Shown: positions 52,482 through 62,034 of the stretch, piece after piece
Numbering within the stretch: the first letter of the stretch is position 1
How the letters are laid out: every line of letters begins with the position of its first letter
Assembly: GCA_029834535.1 (NCBI GenBank)
Contig: JAQMWT010000035.1
Coordinates: forward strand, 1 to 64,000
Direction of reading: 5' to 3'
From: Chrysophaeum taylorii
Lineage: Eukaryota > Sar > Pelagophyceae > Pelagomonadales > Pelagomonadaceae
Length of the DNA stretch: 64,000 nucleotides
Notes under the pieces: model-generated
The model's database searches: none
What the model saw: only the letters and a program-made list of their open reading frames with translations
Told to the model about the DNA's origin: nothing
Program-made: the position numbers and the translations under genes

Positions 52482-53440
52482 AGGCCAGTAAGTTCACCTA
52501 GTCCAAATCTCTAACCCCGGTAAGTTCGGCGGCGTAAACCCACTCGTGCTCACACCCACTCCTTCGAGCTCGTCGCTCTCGCCTCCGCCAATCTAAGCTG
52601 CCTTGATCCGCACACGCCGCTAACCTTTGAGTTTACTCTAAAACCCCCAGTAAGTTCATCTGGTCCCAGTTAGTTCACCTGGTCACTATATTCACCTAAT
52701 CCCAATCTCCAACCCCAGTAAATTCACCTGGTCCCAGTAAGTTCACCTATAGTGCGCGTCTAGACGCCGGGAGGGGGCTTATCGGTATTGCGCAGCACGT
52801 GTGGGGTAGGGTGGAGTCGTCGACCCAGATGATTATATCCTCGGGGTTGCCGATCGACAGGGAGCCACGTAGAGCTGGACGTGGCAGAAGACGGGCTTCG
52901 CCAAGAGGACGCCGACCTCGCGGGGCGTCTGGCCCTGGCTTTTGTGGCCCTGGCTCTTGTTGATCGTTTGGCGTCGGCGGGCCTTAAGGGATACAGGTTG
53001 GAGGAGCCTCGGTGACACGACACGATCGATCATATGTATCTGGTACCATTCCAGTGGCCGTGCGACGGGTCGAGGTTGCGAAGACCTTAAGCTCGCGCTC
53101 AAAGTCAGCATGCCGTTGGTTGTCAGGGAGTCGAAAACTCGACTGTAAAGAGCGAGGCGTCGTCTTCCGACCCAACCTAGTCTGCCTAAAAGAACTCCGA
53201 CGCCTCGTCTCCGGGAAAAAAAGGCCGCGGTCATGCGCGCGTTGTCAGCATCGACAACATCGTTTCGACGGGGCGTGAGAATGGCGCGCTGGCTAAAAGA
53301 GCCGCCGCGGGTCGTGGAAATAGTCTGCGAGGTCGCCGTAGACGGCTTGGAGGATCATCAATGCCTGGCTCGCGGGACTACCGGATCCTTACCCTAAATC
53401 GGGGACAAACAGGACGCCCCCCACACACCCCCCTCTTAGC
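52482..53440 (-). mobile_element. Helitron-like helicase repeat, copy E
   Basis: The same unit in inverse orientation: tail units at about 52490-52760, the helicase core at about 52770-53355 (QTINKSQGHK, LYVAPCRSA and DPRRLF on the minus strand), then a front end that differs (a shortened ggatccttaccctaaatcgg) and a CA-rich ctcttagcag LINE-end signature at about 53410-53440. The core is interrupted by indels, including a small in-frame duplication after TINKSQGHK. Confidence 0.75.
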
Positions 53441-53444
53441 AGTC

Positions 53445-54437
53445 CTAACTACTAATCGACAGATGTTTGTCTGTCTGTTTGTCTGTTTGTTTGTTTGTCC
53501 CTCGATTTAGGGTAAGGATCAGGTAGGCGTGAGAGTAAGGATCAGGTAGGCGCGAGAGCCAGACAGTGATCCTCCAAGCCGTCTACGGCGACCTCGCAGA
53601 CTGTTTCCACGACCCGCGGCGGCTCTTTCAGCGCGCCATTCTCACGCCCCGTCGAAACGATGTTGTCGATGCTGACAACGCGCGCATGACCGCGGCCTTT
53701 TTTTCCCGAAGACGAGGCGTCGGAGTTCTTTTAGGCAGACTAGGTTGGGTCGGAAGACGACGCCTCGCTCTTTACAGTCGAGTTTTCGACTCCCTGACAA
53801 CCAACGGCATGCTGACTTTGATCGCGAGCTTAAGGTCTTCGCAACCTCGACCCGTCGCACGGCCACTGCAACGGTACCAGATACATGATTGATCGTGTCG
53901 TCACCGAGGCTCCTCCAACCTGTATCCCTTAAGGCCCGCCGACGCCAAACGATCACCAAGAGCCAGGGCCAGACGCCCCGCGAGGTCGGCGTCCTCTTGC
54001 CCAAGCCCGTCTTCTGTCACGTCCAGCTCTACGTGGCTCTCTGTCGATCGGCAACCCCGGGATATGCTCTTCTGAGTCGACGACTCCACCCTACCCCACA
54101 CGTGCTGCAATACCGATAAGCCCCCTCCCGGCGTCTACACGCGCACTGTAAGTGAACTTACTGGGACCACTGGACCAGGTGAACTTGCGGAGGTTAGAGA
54201 TTGGGACTAGGTGAAATTAGTGACCAGGCGAACTTACTGAGACCAAGTGAACTTACTGGGGTTTTTAGAGTAAACTCAAAGGTTAGCGGCGTGTGCGGAT
54301 CAAAGCAGCTTAGATTGGCGGGGGTGGGGCGAGTTCAAAGGAAAGTGGATGTGAGCACGAGTGGGTTTACGCCGAACTTACTGGGGTTAGAGATTGGGAC
54401 TAGGTGAACTTACTGGCGAACTTACTGGCCTGCACTT
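53445..54437 (+). mobile_element. Helitron-like helicase repeat, copy F
   Basis: A full-length unit: start tcctaactactaatcgacag, TGTC/TGTT tract (about 53465-53497), the cctcgatttagggtaagg block, two 23-bp direct units, the helicase core (about 53570-54150), the tail units and the end ggcctgcacttg. The end joins the start of copy G base to base, giving a head-to-tail tandem. Confidence 0.75.
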
Positions 54438-55110
54438 GTCCTAACTACTAATCGACAGATGTTTGTCTGTTTGTTTGTTTGTCTGTCTGTCTGTTTGTCC
54501 CTCGATTTAGGGTAAGGATCAGGTAGGCGCGAGGGTAAGGATCAGGTAGGCGCGAGAGCCAGACAGTGATCCTCCAAGCCGTCTACGGCGACCTCGCAGA
54601 CTATTTCCACGACCCGCGGCGGCTCTTTCAGCGCGCCATTCTCACGCCCCGTCGAAACGATGTTATCGATGCTGACAACGCGCGCATGACCGCGGCCTTT
54701 TTTTCCCGGAGACGAGGCGTCGGAGTTCTTTTCGGCTGACTAGGCTGGGTCGGAAGCCGACGCCTCGCTCTTTATAGTCGAGTTGTCAACTCCCTGACAA
54801 CCAACGGCATGCTGACTTTGATCGCGAGCTTAAAGTCTTCGCAACCTCGACCCGTCGCACGGCCACTGCAACGATAAGCCCCCTCCCGGCGTTGGGACTA
54901 GGTGAACTTAGTGACCAGGTGAACTTACTGGAACCAAGTGAACTTACTGGGGTTTTTAGAGTGAACGCAAAGGCTAGCGGCGTGTACGGATAAAAGCAGC
55001 TTAGATTGGCGGAGGTGAGAGCGACGAGCTCAGTGGGGTGAGTGGGTGTGAGCACGAGTGGGTTTACGCCGAACTTACTGGGGTTAGAGATTGGGACTAG
55101 GTGAACTTAC
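54438..55110 (+). mobile_element. Helitron-like helicase repeat, copy G, internally deleted
   Basis: Starts like copy F, but the core jumps from ccactgcaacg directly to ataagccccctcccggcg (near 54872), losing the TINKSQGQT/LYVALCRS part. The tail and the end ggcctgcacttg are present, followed at once by the LINE 3' fragment. Confidence 0.75.
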
Positions 55111-55401
55111 TGGCCTGCACTTGTCGACATTTAAAGACAAACAGGACGTAACCTTCGTCGCACATACGTCCGGCGGCAGCATGCGTACGACCTACGGGCG
55201 TGGCCCGTCCTCTCTTCGCCTGCCCCACGACTCGGCGATGACCCCGACTAGGTCCCACGTACTTATCTCCGCCCGTCAGGCACATCCCCCCTACCCCACA
55301 CACCCACCCATATCCTTCACGCTCCCCACACACACCCCTCTTACCAGTGGACATTTAAAGACAAACAGAAAAAACAGACAGACAAACATCTGTCGATTAG
55401 T

Positions 55402-55402
<1 letters not shown>
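55111..55402 (+). mobile_element. 5'-truncated LINE copy (3' end of the 8.8-13.3 kb family)
   Basis: About 55157-55260 matches the last coding part and stop of the RLE-type LINE (in its sense strand). The CA-rich 3' UTR and ctcttaccagtggac follow, then an acagacagacaaaca tract and tctgtcgattagtag, the inverse of the helicase-repeat start. So this LINE 3' end also abuts the microsatellite of a helicase repeat, as at 8777. A short 5' piece (cgacatttaaagacaaacag) is duplicated before it. Confidence 0.7.

Positions 55403-55464
<62 letters not shown>
55403..55464. repeat. (GAAA)n microsatellite at the LINE 3' side
   Basis: About 15 GAAA units directly after tctgtcgattagtag. It could be an expanded tail of the insertion. 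Confidence 0.9.
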
Positions 55465-55465
<1 letters not shown>

Positions 55466-56099
55466 TATACGGGGACGCTGGGTTATTTGCTTGAGGAGTG
55501 GCGCCAGGTGACTCCTTCTCAAGATTGATTGCCATCAGAAGTAAGAGAGGCAGGAGAGAAAGGAAAGTGGTGCATGGGAGTCAGAACGATTAGAGGATGG
55601 GACTGGTTCAGAGGCAGCGCCGCCGCTATTGTGAGTATCATAGAAGATATCAGCCTGGTAAATGTGGCCGGGTCGTTTAGAATCCGGATATTTTGCCCAC
55701 CCGGGCAGGGCAGATCGGGGTTATTGATACGGTAGTTTAGATCTCAGCGTTAGCTTTCTATCCGCCCAAGCGCGACCTCGATCCGTGACGATGGCGCTGA
55801 GTTACGAGCCGTCGAAGGTCCCATCGTCCAGGTGGGTCGCTCAGCCGGAACGAAAAAAGTTCGCTAACTCCGCTGACGTTGCGAGAAAGCCAGGTCCGTT
55901 GCAGGTAGTGCGACAGCGGTTCAGCCGGAACCAATCGATGCGGATTCGGAGCGTGAGCGCCAGGAGAAGGAAAAATTCAGCATGTTGCCGCACCCCATCG
56001 TGCGAGTGGTGCGTCAGTTCATATGGACAACTGCTCGGGGACGAACAAGTCGCAGTATTGCTTCGGCGGGCTGGCTCTGACTAAACAACACCACCACCA
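55465..56099. other. Stretch with no recognised gene
   Basis: Unique sequence. The plus strand has a protein-like piece near 55910-56040 (EPIDADSERERQEKEKF, LPHPIVRVVRQF), but stops surround it. No family recognised. Confidence 0.4.
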
Positions 56100-56887
56100 C
56101 CAAGAACAACACAACAAAAAAAAATGATGACGATGGTTATGGTGGCCTCTCCTTTTCCTACGAAACGGAAGAAAGGTCCCTTCCTCAATGAAGAGGGGCG
56201 ACGAGGAGTTCGGATTAAAAGGCGGAGAGGGTGGACTCAGCCTGGTAGGCGACGCGGGCGCGGTAGGCGCGGAGCGAGGTGGCGATGTGGGCGGGGTCGA
56301 CGAGGTAGCCGATCGGGAGGTGGGTCGGAGGTTGGAGAGGAAGAGAGCCTCAAGGGCCGGCTTGCATTGATTCGACAGCACCTCGAGGCGCGCACAGCAG
56401 TGCTCGCAGTCGTTGTAGGCAGCGCCACTGTCTGTCAACGAGGACACAGTCGAGACCAGTCCTTCCCTCCTGCTGCTGGTGCTCCGCTTGCGGCTGCGTC
56501 ACTGTCCTCAAGCTAGTGCCACTGCGTCCTGCTCTCGGTCCGACGCGCGCCCGGCAAAAGCTGTCCCACGCGCCTCTGACAGTGCAGCCCGCGAAGCGTC
56601 TCGAGACCGCCGCTGGCGTCGTTTACCTCCCTCCCTACTAGCGAAGGACAGCGAGTTTTCGCGCTCATCGGGGCCCTCCAGTTCAATCGAACTCGTCGTC
56701 ATCGTCACCGCCACCACCATATTCGCCGCGACGGCACCGGCGCGCCGCCGCAGCTTTGCTGAACGGCGAAGAACGCGAGACGGGCCTGTCCATCCTCATC
56801 CAGCCCGTCGAAGACGCTGTTGAGGTCTACCACGCGGAACGGCGCCTGAGCCATGGCTAACGGCCACTCATCCTGCGACCCGACCAT
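56100..56887 (-). pseudogene. Broken unidentified gene
   Basis: Minus-strand protein-like pieces in different frames: 56887-56705 (VVDLNSVFDGLDEDGQARLA), 56720-56508 (charged, SIELEGPDEREN), then DSGAAYNDCEHCCARLEVLS near 56410 and IGYLVDPAHIATSLRAYRAR near 56280. Frames shift at least twice and stops intervene. This suggests a decayed gene or transposon ORF; introns cannot be excluded. It is bounded upstream by the old SINE-like copy at 56905. Confidence 0.35.
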
Positions 56888-56904
56888 GTGGGTCTCTTAG
56901 AACT

Positions 56905-57290
56905 AACTTCAGACCTCTCCCGAACATGGGAGCCAGGCCGGACCGGCAGGAGCCGGTGCGGAATCACAGAGGAAAATCACGCAGTTAGGGCAGGGCGACG
57001 GACGAGGACGGGCTTGCTGATGGTGGACCGCCACTGCGCGCGGTCTTGTGCGAGGTCGGGCAAAAGCGTCGCAGGCCGCGGACGTGTTGGTCCACGAACA
57101 ATCGACCTGTCCGTCGCGTTCTGCCCAACCGAGCCAACCCCATCCCAGCGCGGACTTTCCGGGTGCTAACCAGCCAGCCCGGGAGGCGAGCAGGCACCGT
57201 CTCACTCCGGGACGGCCGGGGCCGCCGCAGGGAGCAAGTGTGTTAGGCGCCGTCCTTCATCGCAACCAACGGTTAGCGATCGCAGAGAAA
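56905..57290 (-). mobile_element. Diverged SINE-like element copy 2
   Basis: Shares actaacttcagacctctccc, catgggagccaggccggacc and the far-end ccgtccttcatcgcaacc with the other copies, but the middle has diverged strongly. It is probably an older copy or subfamily. Confidence 0.65.
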
Positions 57291-57416
57291 TCGGACGTTA
57301 ATCCTTCAAAGGCGATTTTCTCGAAACGACGATTTTTGACAAGGTCCGATTTCTAAACGACCCAGCCACAAATTTTGGCGGTGAAAGTGGCGTTTTGACG
57401 CAAGAACCTACAGACA

Positions 57417-57690
57417 CAAAATTCCATTTAGGGTTAGTACCCCCCCTCGTTATTACACTCACACCCAATAACCTACAAATCGCTGTGTCGAACACCGTGC
57501 CGCACTTTGCAAAGAACAGAAAAAATCACTGTGCCCCTGGTAGAGAATGGTGGCAGTGGTAGTGCCACTCTTATTGCCCTGTCTCTAACGACACAAAGAG
57601 CAGCACGGTGTTCGACACAGCGATTTTGGGTTGTTTAGTGTGAGTGTGAGATTAAGGGGGGGGGGGGGTCCTAACCCTAAATGGAATTTT
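57417..57690. mobile_element. MITE with inverted ends of about 85 bp
   Basis: The left arm 57417-57500 (aattccatttagggttag ... gtgtcgaacaccgtgc) matches the inverse of the right arm 57603-57690 (gcacggtgttcgacac ... ctaaccctaaatggaatt) with a few differences and a variable C-run. About 100 bp of loop has no coding content. One end also appears at 33788. This is a foldback-type or long-TIR non-autonomous DNA transposon. The tips carry CCCTAAA, the plant/algal-type telomere unit, once. Confidence 0.75.
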
Positions 57691-57862
57691 CTATCTCTAC
57701 GCCCTCGCAGATTGAACTCGGTGATGAGCGAAATCTGGGACAAACGAAACAAATGTCTGGCCAGAGACAAATAGATGTTGAGTTGTGAGGAGGCGTGGAA
57801 GGAAGTGCGCGAAGTGCATGAGAGAGATAGAGGAGAGCGAAATAGCAGCTGAGTGTGAGTGA

Positions 57863-58231
57863 ATACCCTTACCCTGATCGCCGACTGCGGTTGCGATGGA
57901 GGACGGTGCCTCATGAATCCTGAGCCTTGCGAGGGCATCCGCCGTCCCGGCGTAGGTTGGCACCTATTCGCCTCCCGGGCGGGCCGGTTGGCAGCCGGAA
58001 CGTTCGCAGTGGGACGGGGTATGGCCGGGGGGCGAATACGGAAGGTTATCGACGAGTTGGTTGTCAGTCACATCGCGGTCTCCTCGTCGCATGGCGACAA
58101 GCTTGATGGTCACTCTCCGCCGACCGACCTTTCGGCGCTCCTCGTCTACAGGCCCGTGATTCCGGGCTGGCTCCTGTCGGTCCGGCCTGGCTCCCATGCT
58201 CGGGAGAGGTCTGAAGTTAGTTAGTTAGTTA
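57863..58231 (+). mobile_element. SINE-like element copy 3
   Basis: Plus-oriented copy: begins ataccctta, ends in a (TTAG)4 tail and is flanked by gtgagtga (57855-57862 and 58232-58239). The body is nearly identical to copies 1 and 4. All carry a roughly 100-codon open stretch (MNPEPCEGIRRPGVGW and on), probably chance because it spans the whole body and shows no known domain. Confidence 0.75.
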
Positions 58232-58239
58232 GTGAGTGA

Positions 58240-58979
58240 GAAAGGGAAAAGAGCGCGAAGTTGAACATGAAATAGGCTGAGAGGGGAAGCAAAATAAAAA
58301 GGATATTGCAAGAAGAGGTGAATGATCAAGGAAAAGAAAAAGCATCGATCGTAAGGAAGAAGAAAAGTGGAGGAAGATGTTAAGAGGATACGTGGAGGAA
58401 AATGCTAGGTAGGCTAATGTTGAAGAATGGCGAATTCTGTTCGAGAGACCAGATCATCATCTTGTTCAGTGACTGATGAGATAGGGGACGGTGCGTGCCG
58501 GTGGATAAATCCTAAGTGGCTGGAGGATATCGGAGTAGAACGGGTGGTCTAACGGATAACAACAGGAGGGATCATGGGTCAGGCAGTCGGGAATTATGCA
58601 GCAGACCAATGGTTGATCCAAAGGCGAATAGTGAGAGTGGCCGTAGGGATGAGATTCTATTGTGACTAATGTTGGGCTAAAAAAAGGTTTGACGATGTGA
58701 CGGAGCGCCAGCGTTATCCCATGAAGAGATATGGCCTTTTGACCAAATCGGTTTCGACATGGTAAGGTAATCGTCGTAATGATAGCGAGTAAGGCGGAGC
58801 TGTTCCTGGAAGATGAGAGAACCAGAATTGCCTGTCACATACGTGTCGAAGCTGTCGTCCTGAGTGTAGCGTGGGACAGCTGAAGCTAGGCTATGAGCGT
58901 GTAAAGTAATATGCGGATAATCATAGTGCGATGAGGATCTCGGGATAAAGTTGTCTGGGGTTGGCCATAAATTTGAAAA
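58240..58979. other. Stretch with no recognised gene
   Basis: AT-richer, purine-rich plus strand. It probably represents the 3' flank of the minus-strand frames at 58980-60932. No repeat or RNA noticed. Confidence 0.4.
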
Positions 58980-60932
58980 CTATAAATTTGCTGTAGACTT
59001 GGGGTTGTAGTCTCGTGTAAGTCGCCAGTGGCTATCATCGAAAGATGATTGGGCGGAGACTGAGGTTTGCGAGTGTATCGCGTATGATGGTGGATACAGG
59101 CGTGTGTCCTGTGCTGAAGAGTCGGTGCCCTGTGCAGAAAATGCAGAAGAGTTGGGCAACAGAAGAAAATGCCTGAAGGCGATGGACTGCTTGAAGATAG
59201 TGTCCGTGCCAGGGGGAGAGTTGACTTCGAAGGTATGGTCAAAGTCGCATCTTTCGTGTTCTGTTCGATAATGTAATCCTAAACTGTCACGATCGACTGA
59301 TCCAGTATTCATTTCATGTCCGGAGTCGTTTTCACCAGAATCAAACTTTCCTTGATGTACAAGCGCGATGGAGCGTGGTGCATCCCTGGTGAATCGTGCA
59401 GTGACTGAAAGGGGAGACATTCGACAGGAGGGTGTTGTCGATATGCGAGAGCTGTACAGTATACAACGTGTAGGGAGCGAATGTTTCAAGAGAGGATTAA
59501 TCTGTGGACGGCGGATGTCCGGAGAATGAACATGATGTGAGGTCATGTCCATAATGCGAGAATTGTCCGATAATGAGTCATGCGAGACTGCGGCTAGCAG
59601 CGAGTGTGTAGGGACGAAGAAGTAGATAGGCATGGCAGTTGACTTCCCTTGATTCGTAACACAACTGGGTGAGGCTAGCGGTGTGCGGCTGTGACATTTG
59701 GTGGAATGCTGAGAGCAGAGCGCGTGTCCAACCTGTGGAGATTGGGGGTTATCCTCGCGGGTGCTACGGAAAGTGTCGACTGGGTGCGAATCGCAATGGC
59801 GGCTGTTGGGCTCAGAGTTCTGCAAGATGGAACCTGCAGTGTGAACGGAGAGGAGCGAACCGGGTGCGTCATAGGAGCGTAATACGCGAGTGCAGTCTGA
59901 GCTGTGTCCGAAGCATGATTCTGATAGTAATGTCGACAGGTGCGAGATATGATCAGAACTGGACGAGGATTTCGCGTTAAGTTGTGTTGTAACCGAACCA
60001 TAGAGGTGCAGAGCTTCAACGTCAAGCATGGTGCTGGGAGGGACGTGAAAAGAGGTGAGCAAAGGACTCTGCGTGCGGCTATCATTTGGTGGCGGGCATT
60101 TATTGCGCGAGACTAGCGATAACTGCGACGTGTGGCTTTGGCGTGACAGAACTTCGTTTGCATATGGCAGCATGCAGGATAAAATCGAGCGAGGGTGGAA
60201 TGCTGAAACTTGAGAGGTGTGACCTGCAAGAGACTGACGGAAGAGCGTGGGAGGCTCTGAATTGCATTGATGACGGAACTTAGTGTCATCACAAGTCGTC
60301 GGGGATTTGGTCGTCGGGAGTCGCGTTGAAGCGGGGAGGAACGACCAATGCTCATCAGGTCTTGGCGTGTGACAGAGGTCCTTAGAAAAAGGGACTTCGG
60401 TACGTGCCTTGAATTGAGTTCCGATGTAGCCAGAGTAGTCATAGGAGGCATGACTGATACGAATCGAAACGAATCTTGTCGTCGGTGGAAAACTAATGCG
60501 CCCTCGTAATTCGAACTGGGTGAAATCTTCGAATTGCCGGTGAGACGGAGAGACCATGGTTGCGAAACGAGCGCAGAGCCGGGCGGCGGTCGGAGGAGGC
60601 GCTTCAGCGGTGGCTGAGACGACAGTGTTCTGCGTATCCTGAATCAAAAGGTGTTCGGGCATCGTACTGTGCGACAAGCGAGCGTGCATCTCAGTTGACA
60701 GTGAGTGTACCATGGGTATGGCGCAATGTTCGTAGTCTAAACCGAAAGGGGCGGTGAGCGTGCCGTCGCGAGTGCATAATAGCCTGTGCGGTGTCCGAGC
60801 TGTAGTCGGAATATGACATATGCCGTCATACAAAGCGATGGGAGCTGAATCAGACGTGATGGGACTGGCTAGTAGTGCTGGGAGCAGCATGTCGGGGGTA
60901 GTGCTCAGAGATGAGGGTGGAACGCAGTCCAC
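58980..60932 (-). CDS. Unidentified Ser/Thr/His-rich long ORF (650 codons)
   Basis: 650 open codons in DNA of about 50% GC, too long to be chance. The first codon shown is GTG; the frame lies directly after and in phase with the frame ending at 60933. Composition is rich in Ser, Thr, His, Pro and Leu with scattered Cys. No signal peptide, membrane segment or catalytic motif is recognised. Neighbouring frames upstream (60933-61649 and 62020-63050) share the composition, so all three probably derive from one gene or element. I cannot name the family; a mobile-element protein is as likely as a host gene. Confidence 0.45.
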   Translation of the reverse strand: MDCVPPSSLSTTPDMLLPALLASPITSDSAPIALYDGICHIPTTARTPHRLLCTRDGTLTAPFGLDYEHCAIPMVHSLSTEMHARLSHSTMPEHLLIQDTQNTVVSATAEAPPPTAARLCARFATMVSPSHRQFEDFTQFELRGRISFPPTTRFVSIRISHASYDYSGYIGTQFKARTEVPFSKDLCHTPRPDEHWSFLPASTRLPTTKSPTTCDDTKFRHQCNSEPPTLFRQSLAGHTSQVSAFHPRSILSCMLPYANEVLSRQSHTSQLSLVSRNKCPPPNDSRTQSPLLTSFHVPPSTMLDVEALHLYGSVTTQLNAKSSSSSDHISHLSTLLSESCFGHSSDCTRVLRSYDAPGSLLSVHTAGSILQNSEPNSRHCDSHPVDTFRSTREDNPQSPQVGHALCSQHSTKCHSRTPLASPSCVTNQGKSTAMPIYFFVPTHSLLAAVSHDSLSDNSRIMDMTSHHVHSPDIRRPQINPLLKHSLPTRCILYSSRISTTPSCRMSPLSVTARFTRDAPRSIALVHQGKFDSGENDSGHEMNTGSVDRDSLGLHYRTEHERCDFDHTFEVNSPPGTDTIFKQSIAFRHFLLLPNSSAFSAQGTDSSAQDTRLYPPSYAIHSQTSVSAQSSFDDSHWRLTRDYNPKSTANL

Positions 60933-61649
60933 TTATATCTTGGTTGCCGTGTGTCGCGGTACTACGGGCGTAAACATCTGACATGAGGTAAATGCGTGTG
61001 TCCCAAACGAGAATGCGAGTATAGTCGCATGGGAAGGTTGCGTTTTGTCTCTGCTGCGGTCAAAAGCTTTGGAGAAAACCAATGGAGAAACCACGAGCAC
61101 ATGGGTGGCGTCTTGTGGCCAAAGTTTCTGTGGGAGTGGATGAGGTGACTCCAAAGTATGATTCCTTCTTGGGTAAGACTCAAGCGTTGCGATGAGTTCA
61201 TGCTCGAGATCATAGTCGTCCAATAGATGACTTGAGGTGATAGCGAATGAGCGACACGTCGACCTGGTGTCAGGGGAGACCGAGGTGGTGCAGTGACCTG
61301 ACTGGCTGAGGTAGCCGTGCTGGTAAGATTCCAGCGGGTGCGCATAACTCTGCAGAGTGCTGAGAATGGCTTGTGCCTGATCTGCAGTCGTGCAGGGAGG
61401 CGAGATCGTCCGTGCTAATGCGGATTGCAGCGTCAGGGAAGGGTCAGGTGCCTGGGAGGCTGAAAAGCGGCCTTTGTCTTCCAGAGGCGAAGTGAACAAG
61501 CAAAGCTGTAGCTTCGTCTCGTCGTGATCGGGTAGGCGCAATGAGCTTGTGCGCGTGATCGTGGTGCGCTTACCTGTGTCTTCATGATGTACCTGTGTGT
61601 CCTGCGGTTGTGCTTCTGCGAGCGGGATATATCTTAAGGATTGGTCCAT
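60933..61649 (-). CDS. Unidentified ORF (238 codons), same unit as its neighbours
   Basis: Starts with ATG at 61649, 13 bp downstream of the SINE-like insertion. It has the same Ser/Thr/His/Leu-rich composition as the flanking frames (for example HEDTGKRTTITRTSSLRL). The next frame follows immediately in phase. No domain recognised. Confidence 0.4.
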   Translation of the reverse strand: MDQSLRYIPLAEAQPQDTQVHHEDTGKRTTITRTSSLRLPDHDETKLQLCLFTSPLEDKGRFSASQAPDPSLTLQSALARTISPPCTTADQAQAILSTLQSYAHPLESYQHGYLSQSGHCTTSVSPDTRSTCRSFAITSSHLLDDYDLEHELIATLESYPRRNHTLESPHPLPQKLWPQDATHVLVVSPLVFSKAFDRSRDKTQPSHATILAFSFGTHAFTSCQMFTPVVPRHTATKI

Positions 61650-61655
61650 CGGATG

Positions 61656-62034
61656 GGGTGCTAACTAACTAACCAACTAACTTCAGACCTCTCCCGAGCA
61701 TGGGAGCCAGGCCGGACCGACAGGAGCCAGTCCGGAATCACGGGCCTGTAGACGAGGAGCGCCGAAAGGTTGGTCGGCGGAGAGTGACCATCAAGCTTGT
61801 CGCCATGCGACGAGGAGACCGCGATGTGACTGACAACCAACTCGTCGATAACCTTCCGTCTTCGCCCCCCGGCCATACCCCGTCCCACTGCGAACGTTCC
61901 GGCTGCCAACCGGCCCGCCCGGGAGGCGAATAGGTGCCAACCTACGCCGGGAGGGCGGATGCCCTCGCAAGGCTCAGGATTCATGAGGCACCGTCCTCCA
62001 TCGCAACCGCAGTCGGCGATCAGGGTAAGGGTGC
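61656..62034 (-). mobile_element. SINE-like element copy 4, inserted in the unknown ORF unit
   Basis: Body 61662-62028, flanked by gggtgc at 61656-61661 and 62029-62034. On the minus strand it ends in a (TTAG/TTGG)n tail. Nearly identical to copy 3 (57863). It splits the long open region into the 62020-63050 and 61649-58980 parts and is therefore younger than it. Confidence 0.75.

Noticed and set aside
57420-57436. Telomere-like TTTAGGG
   Set aside because: Single units inside transposon ends, not arrays; no evidence for a chromosome end or interstitial telomere.
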